From: Aquibium carbonis
Lineage (GTDB): Bacteria > Pseudomonadota > Alphaproteobacteria > Rhizobiales > Rhizobiaceae
DNA: 64,000 bases
Direction of reading: 5' to 3'
Assembly: GCF_003970795.1 (NCBI RefSeq)
Contig: NZ_RWKW01000002.1
Location: forward strand, 62,001 to 126,000
Shown here: positions 41,256 to 49,834 of the stretch, one piece after another
Layout of the letters: each line of letters starts with the position of its first letter
Position numbering within the stretch: position 1 is the stretch's first letter
Position numbers and translations under genes: made by a program
The notes under the pieces: model-generated
Seen by the model: only the letters and a program-made list of their open reading frames with translations
The model's database searches: none
Told to the model about the DNA's origin: nothing

Positions 41256-42443
41256 GTGAAGGATGTCCGCATGCAACAGGCGATCCGCGGCCGCTGGGCC
41301 GTTGCGGCCGTCTTTCTCGTCAACGGCTTCATCATCGGAAGCTGGGCGCCGCAAATCCCGGTCACCCGCGACCGCCTGGAGATCAGCGAGTTCTCGTTGG
41401 GGCTGCTTCTCCTCGGCTTCGGACTCGGCGCCCTCATTGCCATGCCCGCCTGTGGTTATCTCATCGGCCGCGTCGGGTCACGCACGACCGTTCGCATTTT
41501 CGGCCTCGCCAGCACGTTCGGCCTGCTCGTCGTGGCGCTGGCGCCCGGGATCTGGACTGCGGCGGCCGCGCTCGTGCTGCTCGGCGCGCTGATCGGCGGG
41601 ACCGATGTGGCGATGAACGCCAATGCGGTCGAGGTCGAGAAGCAGTTGCGCCGCGCCATCATGTCGTCCTCGCACGGCTTCTGGAGCGTCGGCGGCTTCA
41701 TCGGCGGTGGGGCCGGTGGCGCCGTCATCCAGGCGACCGACTACAGGGTTCACGCCGCCATCATCACAGCCATCGCACTGGCGGCCATGCTCGTGGCGGT
41801 TCGATACATGGTGACGGAGCCGCGACCTGAAGCTCACCTGCCGCATCGCTTCGCGCTGCCGCGCAACCCTGTGGTCTACCTGATCGGCTTGATCGCACTG
41901 TTCTCGATGATACCGGAAGGCGCAGTCCTCGACTGGGCGGCGATCTATCTTCGTGAGGAGCGAGGATCCGATCTCGCAACCGCAGGTCTGGGCTTTGCGG
42001 CCTTCTCCGGCACGATGGCATTGATGCGCTTCACCGGCGACAAGGTGCGCAACCGCTTCGGCGCCGTGCGCACCTTGCGAGCCTCGAGCCTGATTGCGGC
42101 CGCCGGCATGCTGGTGGCCGGTTTCTCGCAGGAGCCGTGGCTGGCCATCGCCGCTTTCGGCTTTGCCGGACTGGGCATCGCCAACATGGTTCCGATCGCC
42201 TTTTCCGCTGCCGGCAACCAGCCGGGCAGTTCCTCCGGCGCCTCGCTCAGCACGGTCACGCTGATGGGTTACTCGGGCATCCTCGTCGCTCCCTCCGCGA
42301 TCGGATTCGTTGGAGAGCGTTTCGGCTTCGCCCCGGTCTACGTCGCCGTTTCCGTCCTTCTCGTTGTCGTGTGCCTGATGGCCGGCCTTGCCAAGGCTGC
42401 GGAATTCAACGCAGGCTCCGAAAGCGGCCGTCCTTCGCAGTAG
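41256..42443 (+). CDS. MFS transporter (YbjJ-like)
   Basis: 395 residues, twelve helices. The N-terminal NGFIIGSWAPQIPVTRDRLEISEFSLG and GTDVAMNANAVEVEKQLRR are typical of the YbjJ-like MFS branch, often described as fucose/sugar or drug transport relatives without firm substrates. The start GTG 41256 has GGAGAGG seven bases upstream; ATG 41271 is an alternative. Its last 106 bp overlap the 3' end of the convergent LysR gene, which is unusual. Confidence 0.88.
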   Translation: MKDVRMQQAIRGRWAVAAVFLVNGFIIGSWAPQIPVTRDRLEISEFSLGLLLLGFGLGALIAMPACGYLIGRVGSRTTVRIFGLASTFGLLVVALAPGIWTAAAALVLLGALIGGTDVAMNANAVEVEKQLRRAIMSSSHGFWSVGGFIGGGAGGAVIQATDYRVHAAIITAIALAAMLVAVRYMVTEPRPEAHLPHRFALPRNPVVYLIGLIALFSMIPEGAVLDWAAIYLREERGSDLATAGLGFAAFSGTMALMRFTGDKVRNRFGAVRTLRASSLIAAAGMLVAGFSQEPWLAIAAFGFAGLGIANMVPIAFSAAGNQPGSSSGASLSTVTLMGYSGILVAPSAIGFVGERFGFAPVYVAVSVLLVVVCLMAGLAKAAEFNAGSESGRPSQ

Positions 42444-43315
42444 CGCTTCAGGCTTTCCTGAAGAAAATCTGCCACCCGGCGGATCCGCACGCTCGACCGC
42501 AAATCCCGGTGCATGGCGATCCAGCACGGCAGGAGTGGGATCCGCAACTCCGGAAGGATGGCCTCCACCAGTGGTTCCCGGTCTACGATGGGCTGCTGCT
42601 GGAAGCTGATGCCGACCCCGGCTCGTGTGGATTCCCAGATGACCGCATGATGGTCGCAACGGACATGAAAGGCGTGACGGTCGATCTCGATCCCGGCACT
42701 GCGAAAGCCGTTGAGCATCTCCATGCCGCGATCGAACCCTATGATGGTGTGATGGAGCAACTCCGACACGTCACCTGGACGTCCGTGGCGGGCGATGTAG
42801 TTCGTCGCCGCGCAGGCGACGATCGGGATGTCGGCGACCTTCCGGGCGACGAGATCGAGTTGGGACGGCTCGACCATGCGTATGGCGATGTCGGCATCGC
42901 GACCGAGCAGGTTCTCGACGAGATTGGAGGCGACGATTTCGATCTCGATTCCGGGCTCCTCCGAAGTCAGACGCGCGAGGATGGACGGGAGAACGTAGAT
43001 CGAGACCATCTCGCTTGCCGCGATTCGCACCGTCCCCGCCACTTCCTCGGTCGCGCCCAGCGCCAGACGGGAGAAGGCTTCGGCCTGCTCGCGCATCGCC
43101 TTCGCCCGGCCAAGCAGGTCCACGCCATGACTGGTCAGCTTGTATCCGGCCCGGCCCCTACGAAAGAGCGTTACGTCCAGCACCTGTTCGAGTTCGGCGA
43201 TATGGCGGCCGAGCGTAGGCTGGCTGGCCCGCAACGTCCGCGCCGCCGCCGACAGGCTTCCCGTCTCGGCGACGGCCGCGAAGCTTCGGATCAGGTTCCA
43301 GTCGATATCCGCCAT
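42338..43315 (-). CDS. LysR-family transcriptional regulator
   Basis: 325 residues. N-terminal winged helix-turn-helix: FAAVAETGSLSAAARTLRASQPTLGRHIAELE; then the periplasmic-binding-like effector domain. The last ~30 residues (ALNSAALARPAIRHTT...) extend beyond the usual domain end and are encoded opposite the 3' end of the MFS gene. It is divergent from the epimerase gene at 43418, the classical layout for a LysR regulator and its target, across a 102-bp region rich in ATTC/GAAT repeats. Confidence 0.93.
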   Translation of the reverse strand: MADIDWNLIRSFAAVAETGSLSAAARTLRASQPTLGRHIAELEQVLDVTLFRRGRAGYKLTSHGVDLLGRAKAMREQAEAFSRLALGATEEVAGTVRIAASEMVSIYVLPSILARLTSEEPGIEIEIVASNLVENLLGRDADIAIRMVEPSQLDLVARKVADIPIVACAATNYIARHGRPGDVSELLHHTIIGFDRGMEMLNGFRSAGIEIDRHAFHVRCDHHAVIWESTRAGVGISFQQQPIVDREPLVEAILPELRIPLLPCWIAMHRDLRSSVRIRRVADFLQESLKRYCEGRPLSEPALNSAALARPAIRHTTTRRTETAT

Positions 43316-43320
43316 TATGT

Positions 43321-43377
43321 ATTCATCTCTGAATAACTTGAATGCAGCTATAGCGCATTATCATTCAAATGCGAATG
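43321..43377. promoter_or_regulatory. Candidate LysR-binding region between the regulator and the epimerase
   Basis: Two inverted repeats: ATTCA-tctc-TGAAT (43321-43334) right before the LysR start, and CATTC-aaatgc-GAATG (43362-43377), which contains a T-N11-A type LysR core. The interval is AT-rich compared with its flanks. Confidence 0.5.
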
Positions 43378-43417
43378 CACTACGTATCCCGCAGGCATTT
43401 CATTGCGGGAGATTTCC

Positions 43418-44377
43418 ATGAAGACGATCGTGATTCTCGGCGCCGCCGGCCGGATTGGCGACGCCGCCAGCAGGGCTTTCGTCTCTGCAGGCTGGCGGGT
43501 CAAGGGCCTGGCGCGAGGGCGCAAGGGGGCCGAACTTCCCATCGACGTCGAGTGGCTCAAGGTCGATGCGACCGACCGCGGACGGCTCATTGAAGCCTGC
43601 TCCGGTGCGGATGTCGTGCTCAATGCGCTCAACCCCGAATACACGGAATGGGAGCAGAAGGTTCTTCCGATGGCGGAGAACGTCATCGCTGCCTGCGAAG
43701 CGACTGGCGCGACCCAGCTATTGCCCGGAAACGTCTACAATTTCGGCCATGGCGTGAGGCTTGGCATGGCCGAGGACATGCCCGATGCACCCTCCACGCC
43801 GAAGGCACGCATCCGCATCGCGATGGAAGACCTATTCCGCCAGCGCGCGCAACAGGCCGGCGTCCAGACGCTCGTGCTTCGCGCGGGAGATTTTTACGGC
43901 GGAAGAAAGCCGGGCAGCTGGCTCGATCTGCTCATCCTGTCGAAGCTGAAGAAGGATATCTTCACCTGGCCGGGTCCAATGGATGCGCCCCACGCCTTCG
44001 CCTACCTGCCCGATCTCGCGCGGGGTTTCGTAGCGCTGGCGGACAGGCGCCAAGACCTTGCGCCGTTCGACCGCTTCCATTTTGCCGGGCATACGCTGAG
44101 CGGATCGGAGATGCTCGCCGCAACCGAGAAGGCGCTGGGCCATGGGCTGCAGCGTCGGGGCGTGCCATGGGCGCTCTTCCGGGCGGGCGGCTTGTTCATG
44201 CCGATGCTGCGCGAAATCGCGACGATGTCCTATCTCTGGCAGACGCCGCATTCGCTGGATGGGCGAAAGTTCGCAACCGTGGTCGGGCCGCTGCCTTCGA
44301 CCTCTCCGGTCGACGCAATCCGCCAGGCCATCGCCGACCTGTCGCTCGACCGCGCCCCGATCTCGAGCGCCGCCTGA
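43418..44377 (+). CDS. NAD(P)-dependent epimerase/dehydratase-family protein
   Basis: 319 residues with an extended-SDR Rossmann fold: MKTIVILGAAGRIGDAASRAF (G-x2-G-x2-G), VDATDRGRLIEAC and an internal segment LLPGNVYNFG corresponding to the YxxxK region in altered form (Tyr in NVYNFG; the usual Lys is not in place). ATG 43418 has GGGAG upstream. The catalytic triad is therefore atypical; it may be an NmrA-like or non-catalytic SDR. Divergent from the LysR gene. Confidence 0.75.
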   Translation: MKTIVILGAAGRIGDAASRAFVSAGWRVKGLARGRKGAELPIDVEWLKVDATDRGRLIEACSGADVVLNALNPEYTEWEQKVLPMAENVIAACEATGATQLLPGNVYNFGHGVRLGMAEDMPDAPSTPKARIRIAMEDLFRQRAQQAGVQTLVLRAGDFYGGRKPGSWLDLLILSKLKKDIFTWPGPMDAPHAFAYLPDLARGFVALADRRQDLAPFDRFHFAGHTLSGSEMLAATEKALGHGLQRRGVPWALFRAGGLFMPMLREIATMSYLWQTPHSLDGRKFATVVGPLPSTSPVDAIRQAIADLSLDRAPISSAA

Positions 44378-44401
44378 CCGGCACCTACCGAACATGGAAA
44401 A

Positions 44402-44431
44402 GGCCACCGGCGGCAGCGCCGGTGGCCTTTT
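44402..44431 (+). terminator. Terminator of the epimerase gene
   Basis: GGCCACCGGCG (44402-44412), loop GCAG, CGCCGGTGGCC (44417-44427), then TTTT. A perfect 11-bp stem. It is close to the 3' end of the convergent DUF3309 gene and may serve both directions. Confidence 0.93.
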
Positions 44432-44455
44432 GCGTGCTTTCCGTCGGATGCGTGG

Positions 44456-44614
44456 TCAGATTCGTCCCATCAGAACCAGAATGAGGAGCACGACGACGAC
44501 GACGCCGAGGAGACCGGACGGGCCATATCCCCATCCGCGCGAATGAGGCCAGGCAGGAACGGCTCCGAGCAGGAGCAGAATCAGGATGATGATGAGAATG
44601 GTACCGAGCGTCAT
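44456..44614 (-). CDS. DUF3309-family small membrane protein
   Basis: 52-residue protein reading MTLGTILIIILILLLLGAVPAWPHSRGWGYGPSG..., with the PAWPHSRGWGYGPSG core of DUF3309 and two hydrophobic helices, and ending GRI. GGAGG lies nine bases before ATG 44614. Function unknown; common in alphaproteobacteria. The short length makes it easy to miss. Confidence 0.9.
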   Translation of the reverse strand: MTLGTILIIILILLLLGAVPAWPHSRGWGYGPSGLLGVVVVVLLILVLMGRI

Positions 44615-44706
44615 TGTTCAAGCCCTCCGTTTCAGCAGCAAAGATGCTGCCCGGAAATGCGCGGACGCCCGGTAGGTTCCATGTGTCGCCGTGTCGGGAC
44701 GGAAGT

Positions 44707-47700
44707 CTACTCCGCAGCCTTGGGAAAACTCGCCCGCGCATCGATCCCCGCCTCTGCCGCAAGGTTCGCTTCTGTGGAACCACTCGTTGCCGGACGGCGC
44801 CAGGGGAACCAGCGAGCAAGCATTGCCGACAGCCGAGAATCATTGCTTCGGGTGACGATCATCAGGAGGGACGGCGTGACCACCAGGGTGAGCACGGTCG
44901 AGAAGGCGAGGCCGTAGACGATCGCACTGGAGAGCGCGATCCACCACTGAGTCGAAGGCGCGCCGTAAGTGGTCTCGTGGTTCATCAGCTCGAGATTGAG
45001 ACCGAAAGCGATCGGCAAGACGCCGAGGATCGCGGTGACGGCGGTCAGAACCACCGGTCGCGCGCGTTCGCGGCAGGTCTGGAGCACGGCTTCCAGCTTG
45101 TCCATGCCGCTCTGGCGCAGCACGTCGTAGGTTTCGATCAGGACGATGTTGTTGTTCACGACGACACCCGCGAGCGCGATGATGCCGATGCCCGTCATGA
45201 CCACACCGAATGGCTGGCCCATGATCATGAGGCCGAGGAACACGCCAATCGTCGACATGACCACCGCCGAAAGCACCAGGGCCACGGAAATGAAGCTGTT
45301 GAGAAGCGCCAGCAGCACGACGAAGATCAGGAAGATCGCCGCGCCGAAGGCCTTCGAAAGGAACTCGCCGGCTGCCCGCTGCTCCTCGTCCTCGCCGGCC
45401 AGCCGCCAGCGGATGCCCTGCTGGGCGAGATTCATGCCGTCCATGTTCGAGATCACCTGCTGACGCACCAGGTCGGCCTGAACGCCTTCGCGGATGCCGG
45501 CGGCGACGACCACCGTCCGGGTTCCGTCGATGCGGGTCAGCGTGCCGGTGCGCAAGGCAGGCTTGCGCTCGACGAAGTTGGAGATCGGAACGGCGCCGAC
45601 GGCGGTCTGGACCCGAAGCTGGTCGAGTTCCGAAAGCGTGCGACGGTCTTCGGGAAGTCGCAGCCGGATGTCCACCGCGTCGTCCGAGCCGGCCGGACGA
45701 TATTCGGTCAGCTTCAGTCCCGTCGTGACGAGTTGAACGACTGTGCCCACGGAGCCGGGCCCGATGCCGTATTGCGCCGCTCGGGTCCGATCGACCTGGA
45801 GCTCCCAGTCGATGCCGGGGGGCGGCAATCCATCCGATATGTCGATGACGTCCGGCACGCCCTGAAGCATCGCCGCGGTCTGGCGCGCCGCCTCGTCGAG
45901 GCCCGACGGATCGACGGCCGACAGCCTGAGCTGGATGGCCTTGCCGGTCGGCGGGCCACTTTCGGGGACGGAGACGGCGATGTCGGCGCCGGGAATGCCG
46001 GTCATGGCAACCCTCAGGTCGTCGAGGATCGCGTTGGCCGACTTGCGCTCGCGCCAGTCGACGAATTCGTACTGGATCACGCCGACCACGTCTTCGTCGA
46101 GCTGGACGCCGCCGCCCTGCACCTGGCCGACACGGGTGTAGACCGTCTCGATGCCGGGCCAGCCGAGGATGCGGCTCTCGGCCTGGCGTACGATCGCGTC
46201 CTGTTCCGCAAGCGAAAGATTGCCGCGGGCATGGACGTAGAGCAGCCCGTATTCCGGCTCCACGTTCGGGAAGAACTCCACGCCCTTGCCGTACTGGACG
46301 TAGGCGAAGGGCACGGCGACCAGCGCAGCCAGCGTCGCGAAGGTGACGATGAAGGGGTGGCGCACCGCACGACGCACGAAGCGCATATACCACCCGTCCC
46401 TGTAGGGCTCCTCGATCGTCGGCTTGGCGATCAGCGCCCCGATCGCTGGGGTGAAGATGAGGGCATAGATCATCGACGAGGACAGCGTCACGATCAGCGT
46501 GATCGGCATGTACTTCATGAACTCGCCGACGATACCCGGCCAGAAAAGCAGCGGCGAAAAGGCGGCGACGCGCGTCGCGGTTGCGGCGATAACCGGGCCG
46601 GCCATGCGACGGGCGGCAAGGGCAAAAGCTTCCCGCTTGTCCATGCCCTCCGACATGCGCCGTTCCGCGAACTCGGTGACGATGATGGCGTCGTCGACCA
46701 GCATGCCCACCGCCAGGATCAGCGCAAACAGGACGACGATGTTGACCGTGAACCCGGCCAGCGACAGCCACAGGATCCCCATCAGGAAGGACGCGGGTAT
46801 CGCCATGCCGATGAGCATGGAGGCTCGGCCCGACAGCGAGTAGAGAATGACCACGAAGACCAGGATCACAGCGGTGAGGACACTGTTCTCCAGGTCACCG
46901 AGCAGCTGGCGGATGACGGTCGACTTGTCCTGGCTGAAGGATACGATCGCTCCCTCCGGCAAAAGCTGCTGAAACTCCGTTGCCGCCACCTTCACCGCAT
47001 CGACCGTCTCGACCAGATTGGCGCCGGTGCGCTTGGACACCTCGATGGCGATCGCAGGCTTGCCGTCCAGGCGCGTGATCGTGACGGGATCCTTGAAAGT
47101 CGATCGGATGGTAGCGAGATCGCGAGCCCGAACGACGGCATCGCCACTCGCCACGATGGGCAGGTTGGCGACGTCCTCGACCGTCTCGATCAGCGCCGGC
47201 ACCTTGACGGCATATCGGCCCTCTTCGCCCTGCATCTGCCCGGCGGCGACCAGCGAATTGCTGGCGCCCACGGCCCCGACCAGCTGGTCGAGCCGAAGAT
47301 CGTAGGAGGAGAGCTTGACCGGGTCGATGATCACCTCGACGAGGTCGTCGCGCGCGCCCCGAAGCGCGGCATCGAGCACACCGGGCACTTCCTCGATCCG
47401 GTCACGCAGCGCACGTGCCGCAGTCGTCAGGGCGCGTTCCGGCACGTCGCCGGCAAGCGTGACCACCAGCACCGGAAACTCGGAGATGTTGACTTCGTTG
47501 ACGCTGGGCTCGTCGACGCCTTGCGGCAGATCCTGCTTGGCATCCGAGACCTTGTTGCGAACGTCTTCGAGCGCCTTGTCGAGATCGGCGCCCGCCTGAA
47601 ACTCGACCACCACGTTGCCGCCGCCCTGATAGGCGGTCGAGCGCATCTCCTTGACACCGGTGATCGACTTCAGTCGCGTCTCGACGGGTCGCAGCAAAAG

Positions 47701-47883
47701 CCGTTCGGAATCCTCGGGCGAAATGCCCTGATAGGACAGGCTCACATAGATGATGGGAATCTGGACGTCGGGCTCGGCTTCCTTGGGAATGCTGAGATAG
47801 GAGAGCGTCCCGGCGATCAGGAAGAACACCAAGATGGAGATCGTCAGACGCGCGTGGCGTATGGAATACTCGACAAGACCCAT
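44707..47883 (-). CDS. RND-family multidrug efflux permease (HAE1/AcrB type)
   Basis: 1058 residues, twelve-helix RND pump with two large periplasmic loops. The N-terminus MGLVEYSIRHARLTISILV and the proton-relay acids in GMLVDDAIIV (Asp-Asp at about 397-398) are typical. The substrate cannot be inferred. The membrane fusion protein lies 16 bp upstream, forming a standard two-gene unit; the outer-membrane channel is not encoded here and is presumably shared from elsewhere. Confidence 0.93.
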   Translation of the reverse strand: MGLVEYSIRHARLTISILVFFLIAGTLSYLSIPKEAEPDVQIPIIYVSLSYQGISPEDSERLLLRPVETRLKSITGVKEMRSTAYQGGGNVVVEFQAGADLDKALEDVRNKVSDAKQDLPQGVDEPSVNEVNISEFPVLVVTLAGDVPERALTTAARALRDRIEEVPGVLDAALRGARDDLVEVIIDPVKLSSYDLRLDQLVGAVGASNSLVAAGQMQGEEGRYAVKVPALIETVEDVANLPIVASGDAVVRARDLATIRSTFKDPVTITRLDGKPAIAIEVSKRTGANLVETVDAVKVAATEFQQLLPEGAIVSFSQDKSTVIRQLLGDLENSVLTAVILVFVVILYSLSGRASMLIGMAIPASFLMGILWLSLAGFTVNIVVLFALILAVGMLVDDAIIVTEFAERRMSEGMDKREAFALAARRMAGPVIAATATRVAAFSPLLFWPGIVGEFMKYMPITLIVTLSSSMIYALIFTPAIGALIAKPTIEEPYRDGWYMRFVRRAVRHPFIVTFATLAALVAVPFAYVQYGKGVEFFPNVEPEYGLLYVHARGNLSLAEQDAIVRQAESRILGWPGIETVYTRVGQVQGGGVQLDEDVVGVIQYEFVDWRERKSANAILDDLRVAMTGIPGADIAVSVPESGPPTGKAIQLRLSAVDPSGLDEAARQTAAMLQGVPDVIDISDGLPPPGIDWELQVDRTRAAQYGIGPGSVGTVVQLVTTGLKLTEYRPAGSDDAVDIRLRLPEDRRTLSELDQLRVQTAVGAVPISNFVERKPALRTGTLTRIDGTRTVVVAAGIREGVQADLVRQQVISNMDGMNLAQQGIRWRLAGEDEEQRAAGEFLSKAFGAAIFLIFVVLLALLNSFISVALVLSAVVMSTIGVFLGLMIMGQPFGVVMTGIGIIALAGVVVNNNIVLIETYDVLRQSGMDKLEAVLQTCRERARPVVLTAVTAILGVLPIAFGLNLELMNHETTYGAPSTQWWIALSSAIVYGLAFSTVLTLVVTPSLLMIVTRSNDSRLSAMLARWFPWRRPATSGSTEANLAAEAGIDARASFPKAAE

Positions 47884-47899
47884 GGTCAGCGCGTGTCCG

Positions 47900-49045
47900 T
47901 CAGTTGGTCGTTCCGGTTGCTTCGCCGATCAGCCGGCGAACCGTCGCGGCGTCGGCTTCCACCGGGTTGACCGTGTCGCCCTCAGCGACGAGATCCTGTC
48001 CGGCCACGATGATGCGGGCATCTTTCGGCACGCCGCCGAGCACGAGGCCGGTCGGCGTGTCGTCGATCAGATCGATCGGAACGAAGCCGACCTTGTTGTC
48101 GGGGCCAACGATCCGGATCCCGAGATCGCCGGCCCCAGACAGCGTAACCACCGACCGCGGAAGGAACACCGCATCGACGGGGTCAGAACGCAAGGTGATC
48201 TCGGTGGTCATCCCAGCCGGAAACGACCGGTCGGGATTGGGGACCGAGACCTCGATTCCGTAGGTTCGTGTCTGCGGGGAGGCGTCGCGGCTGACATAGC
48301 GCAGCGTGCCCTGCGCGACGGCGCCGTTGACGAGACGGATCTCCGAGGCTTCGCCGATCCGCAGGCTCTCGAGGTCTCGCTCGTTGACCTGACCGACGGC
48401 GAGGATCGGATCGAGGTCCAGCACGATCGCGACCTGCGCGCTCTGTGCGATCGCGCTGCCCTCCTCCACCGAGACGCGATCGACGAGCCCGTCGAAAGGC
48501 GCGCGCAGCACGTAACGCTCGAGTTCGGCATTGGCGGAATCGAGCTGCGCTTGCGCGGTCGCGAGCGCCGCGCGCGCACCATCGAGTTGAAGTCGTGCGA
48601 CATTGCCCGTCGTCGCGAGCCTTTCGGCGGCATTCAGTTCGGCCTGACGCTGCGCCAGGACGGCCGTCGCCATTTCCACGGCCGACCTCTTGTCTTCGCT
48701 GTCCAGCCGCATGACGATGTCGCCGGCCGACACCGATGAACCTTGCCGGACCGGGAGCTCTGCCACGATGCCCGCCGTACGTGCAGCCAGCGCCGAACGA
48801 CGGTTCGCCTCGGTGGTGCCGGAAATGCGGATGGCGCGAGCGTGATCACGACGCGGCGGCGTCACCACGCCGACGGTGCGCACGACGCGCTGGTCGCTTA
48901 CCGGCGCGCCCTCTGGCGCCGATACCGGGGGCTGGTTCTCGGACTGGGCACTGCCCACCGACGAGAATTCGCCGGTCAGGATCCAGGCGGTCGATGCGCC
49001 GAGGACGACCAGCGCCGCCAGCTTGTGAAAACGCATTCTCGGCAT
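47900..49045 (-). CDS. RND efflux periplasmic adaptor (membrane fusion protein)
   Basis: 381 residues: an N-terminal anchor MRFHKLAALVVLGASTAWIL, a lipoyl half (GTTEANRRSALAARTAGIV, GSSVSAGDIVMRLD), a hairpin coiled coil around VLAQRQAELNAAERLATTG, and beta-barrel and membrane-proximal domains (APFDGLVDRVSVEEG). ATG 49045 is selected; an in-frame TTG 36 bp further up has no family similarity. It precedes the pump gene and has 168 bp of intergenic DNA on its upstream side. Confidence 0.91.
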   Translation of the reverse strand: MPRMRFHKLAALVVLGASTAWILTGEFSSVGSAQSENQPPVSAPEGAPVSDQRVVRTVGVVTPPRRDHARAIRISGTTEANRRSALAARTAGIVAELPVRQGSSVSAGDIVMRLDSEDKRSAVEMATAVLAQRQAELNAAERLATTGNVARLQLDGARAALATAQAQLDSANAELERYVLRAPFDGLVDRVSVEEGSAIAQSAQVAIVLDLDPILAVGQVNERDLESLRIGEASEIRLVNGAVAQGTLRYVSRDASPQTRTYGIEVSVPNPDRSFPAGMTTEITLRSDPVDAVFLPRSVVTLSGAGDLGIRIVGPDNKVGFVPIDLIDDTPTGLVLGGVPKDARIIVAGQDLVAEGDTVNPVEADAATVRRLIGEATGTTN

Positions 49046-49213
49046 GTCCTGTCCCTGCGCGGCCTGCGCTCGCGGCGTCAAATGAAATCGCGCGTCGTCC
49101 GTATGTGGGGCGGTCGCCGATCCCGTTCAATCCGCAACCGCAGTCTTCATTTACGCGGCGGTATGTACTCCAAAGGTGCAGCGCAAAATAGTCAGTTTTA
49201 TTGATCGGAACAG

Positions 49214-49834
49214 TCAATCGATCGGGCAAGGTGCTCCCGCAGCGCTCCACCGTTCGATGGCCGCGAAAGTCTCCTCTGCCGAACCCGGCGCAGGGTTTCG
49301 GCCGGGACCAGGAGCCCAGCCCCAGGCGACGAGCGCATCATCGCGCACATGCTCGGCGACCTCCGACAAGGTCCGACCTCCATTGCGCTCCGGATCCTTG
49401 ATCTGGGCGCATATCTCGGCAGAACTCTTTCCGAACCAGGCCATCTCCACCGGCGCGAGATGCCACGAAGGAGCGCCCGGCGGCCCATGCAAGACGTTGG
49501 AATTGCTCTCGAAATGACACGTCATGCAACGCATCCCGGGATTGCCGAAGCCTGAGCCATCCGCACCTCGCTGCACGTTGAACGCATGGAACCGCGTTTC
49601 GCCATAGTGGGCTCCGGACCAGCGGGGATGGTCGTCGTCGACATGGCAGTTTGCGCAGCGCGGATGGGCGAAAACGTCGTGGATCGTTTGCCATTCCGCA
49701 AGCCCGACTGTCGGATCGACGAGCGTCGTTTCGGCCTGCGGGACCGTTTCGGGAGCCACCGGTGCCACCTCCTGCGCCAACGCCGCAGCGGCGAACAGGG
49801 TGGCAGCGATTGTCAGCAATATCGCGCGTCTCAT
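49214..49834 (-). CDS. Periplasmic diheme cytochrome c
   Basis: 206 residues with a signal peptide (MRRAILLTIAATLFAAAALA) and two CXXCH haem-attachment sites: CANCH (Cys60-His64) and CMTCH (Cys103-His107). It starts within the stop of the molybdoenzyme gene (ATGA, 4 bp), so the two are coupled; this fits a role as electron acceptor for the oxidoreductase. Haem attachment would use the Ccm system encoded at 15.8-19.0 kb. ATG 49834 has AAGGAGG ten bases upstream. Confidence 0.87.
   Translation of the reverse strand: MRRAILLTIAATLFAAAALAQEVAPVAPETVPQAETTLVDPTVGLAEWQTIHDVFAHPRCANCHVDDDHPRWSGAHYGETRFHAFNVQRGADGSGFGNPGMRCMTCHFESNSNVLHGPPGAPSWHLAPVEMAWFGKSSAEICAQIKDPERNGGRTLSEVAEHVRDDALVAWGWAPGPGRNPAPGSAEETFAAIERWSAAGAPCPID

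Noticed and set aside
44614-47970. An 1118-codon open frame on the plus strand opposite the RND pump
   Set aside because: Antisense shadow of the RND gene; composition dominated by His, Arg and Asp with no known domain.
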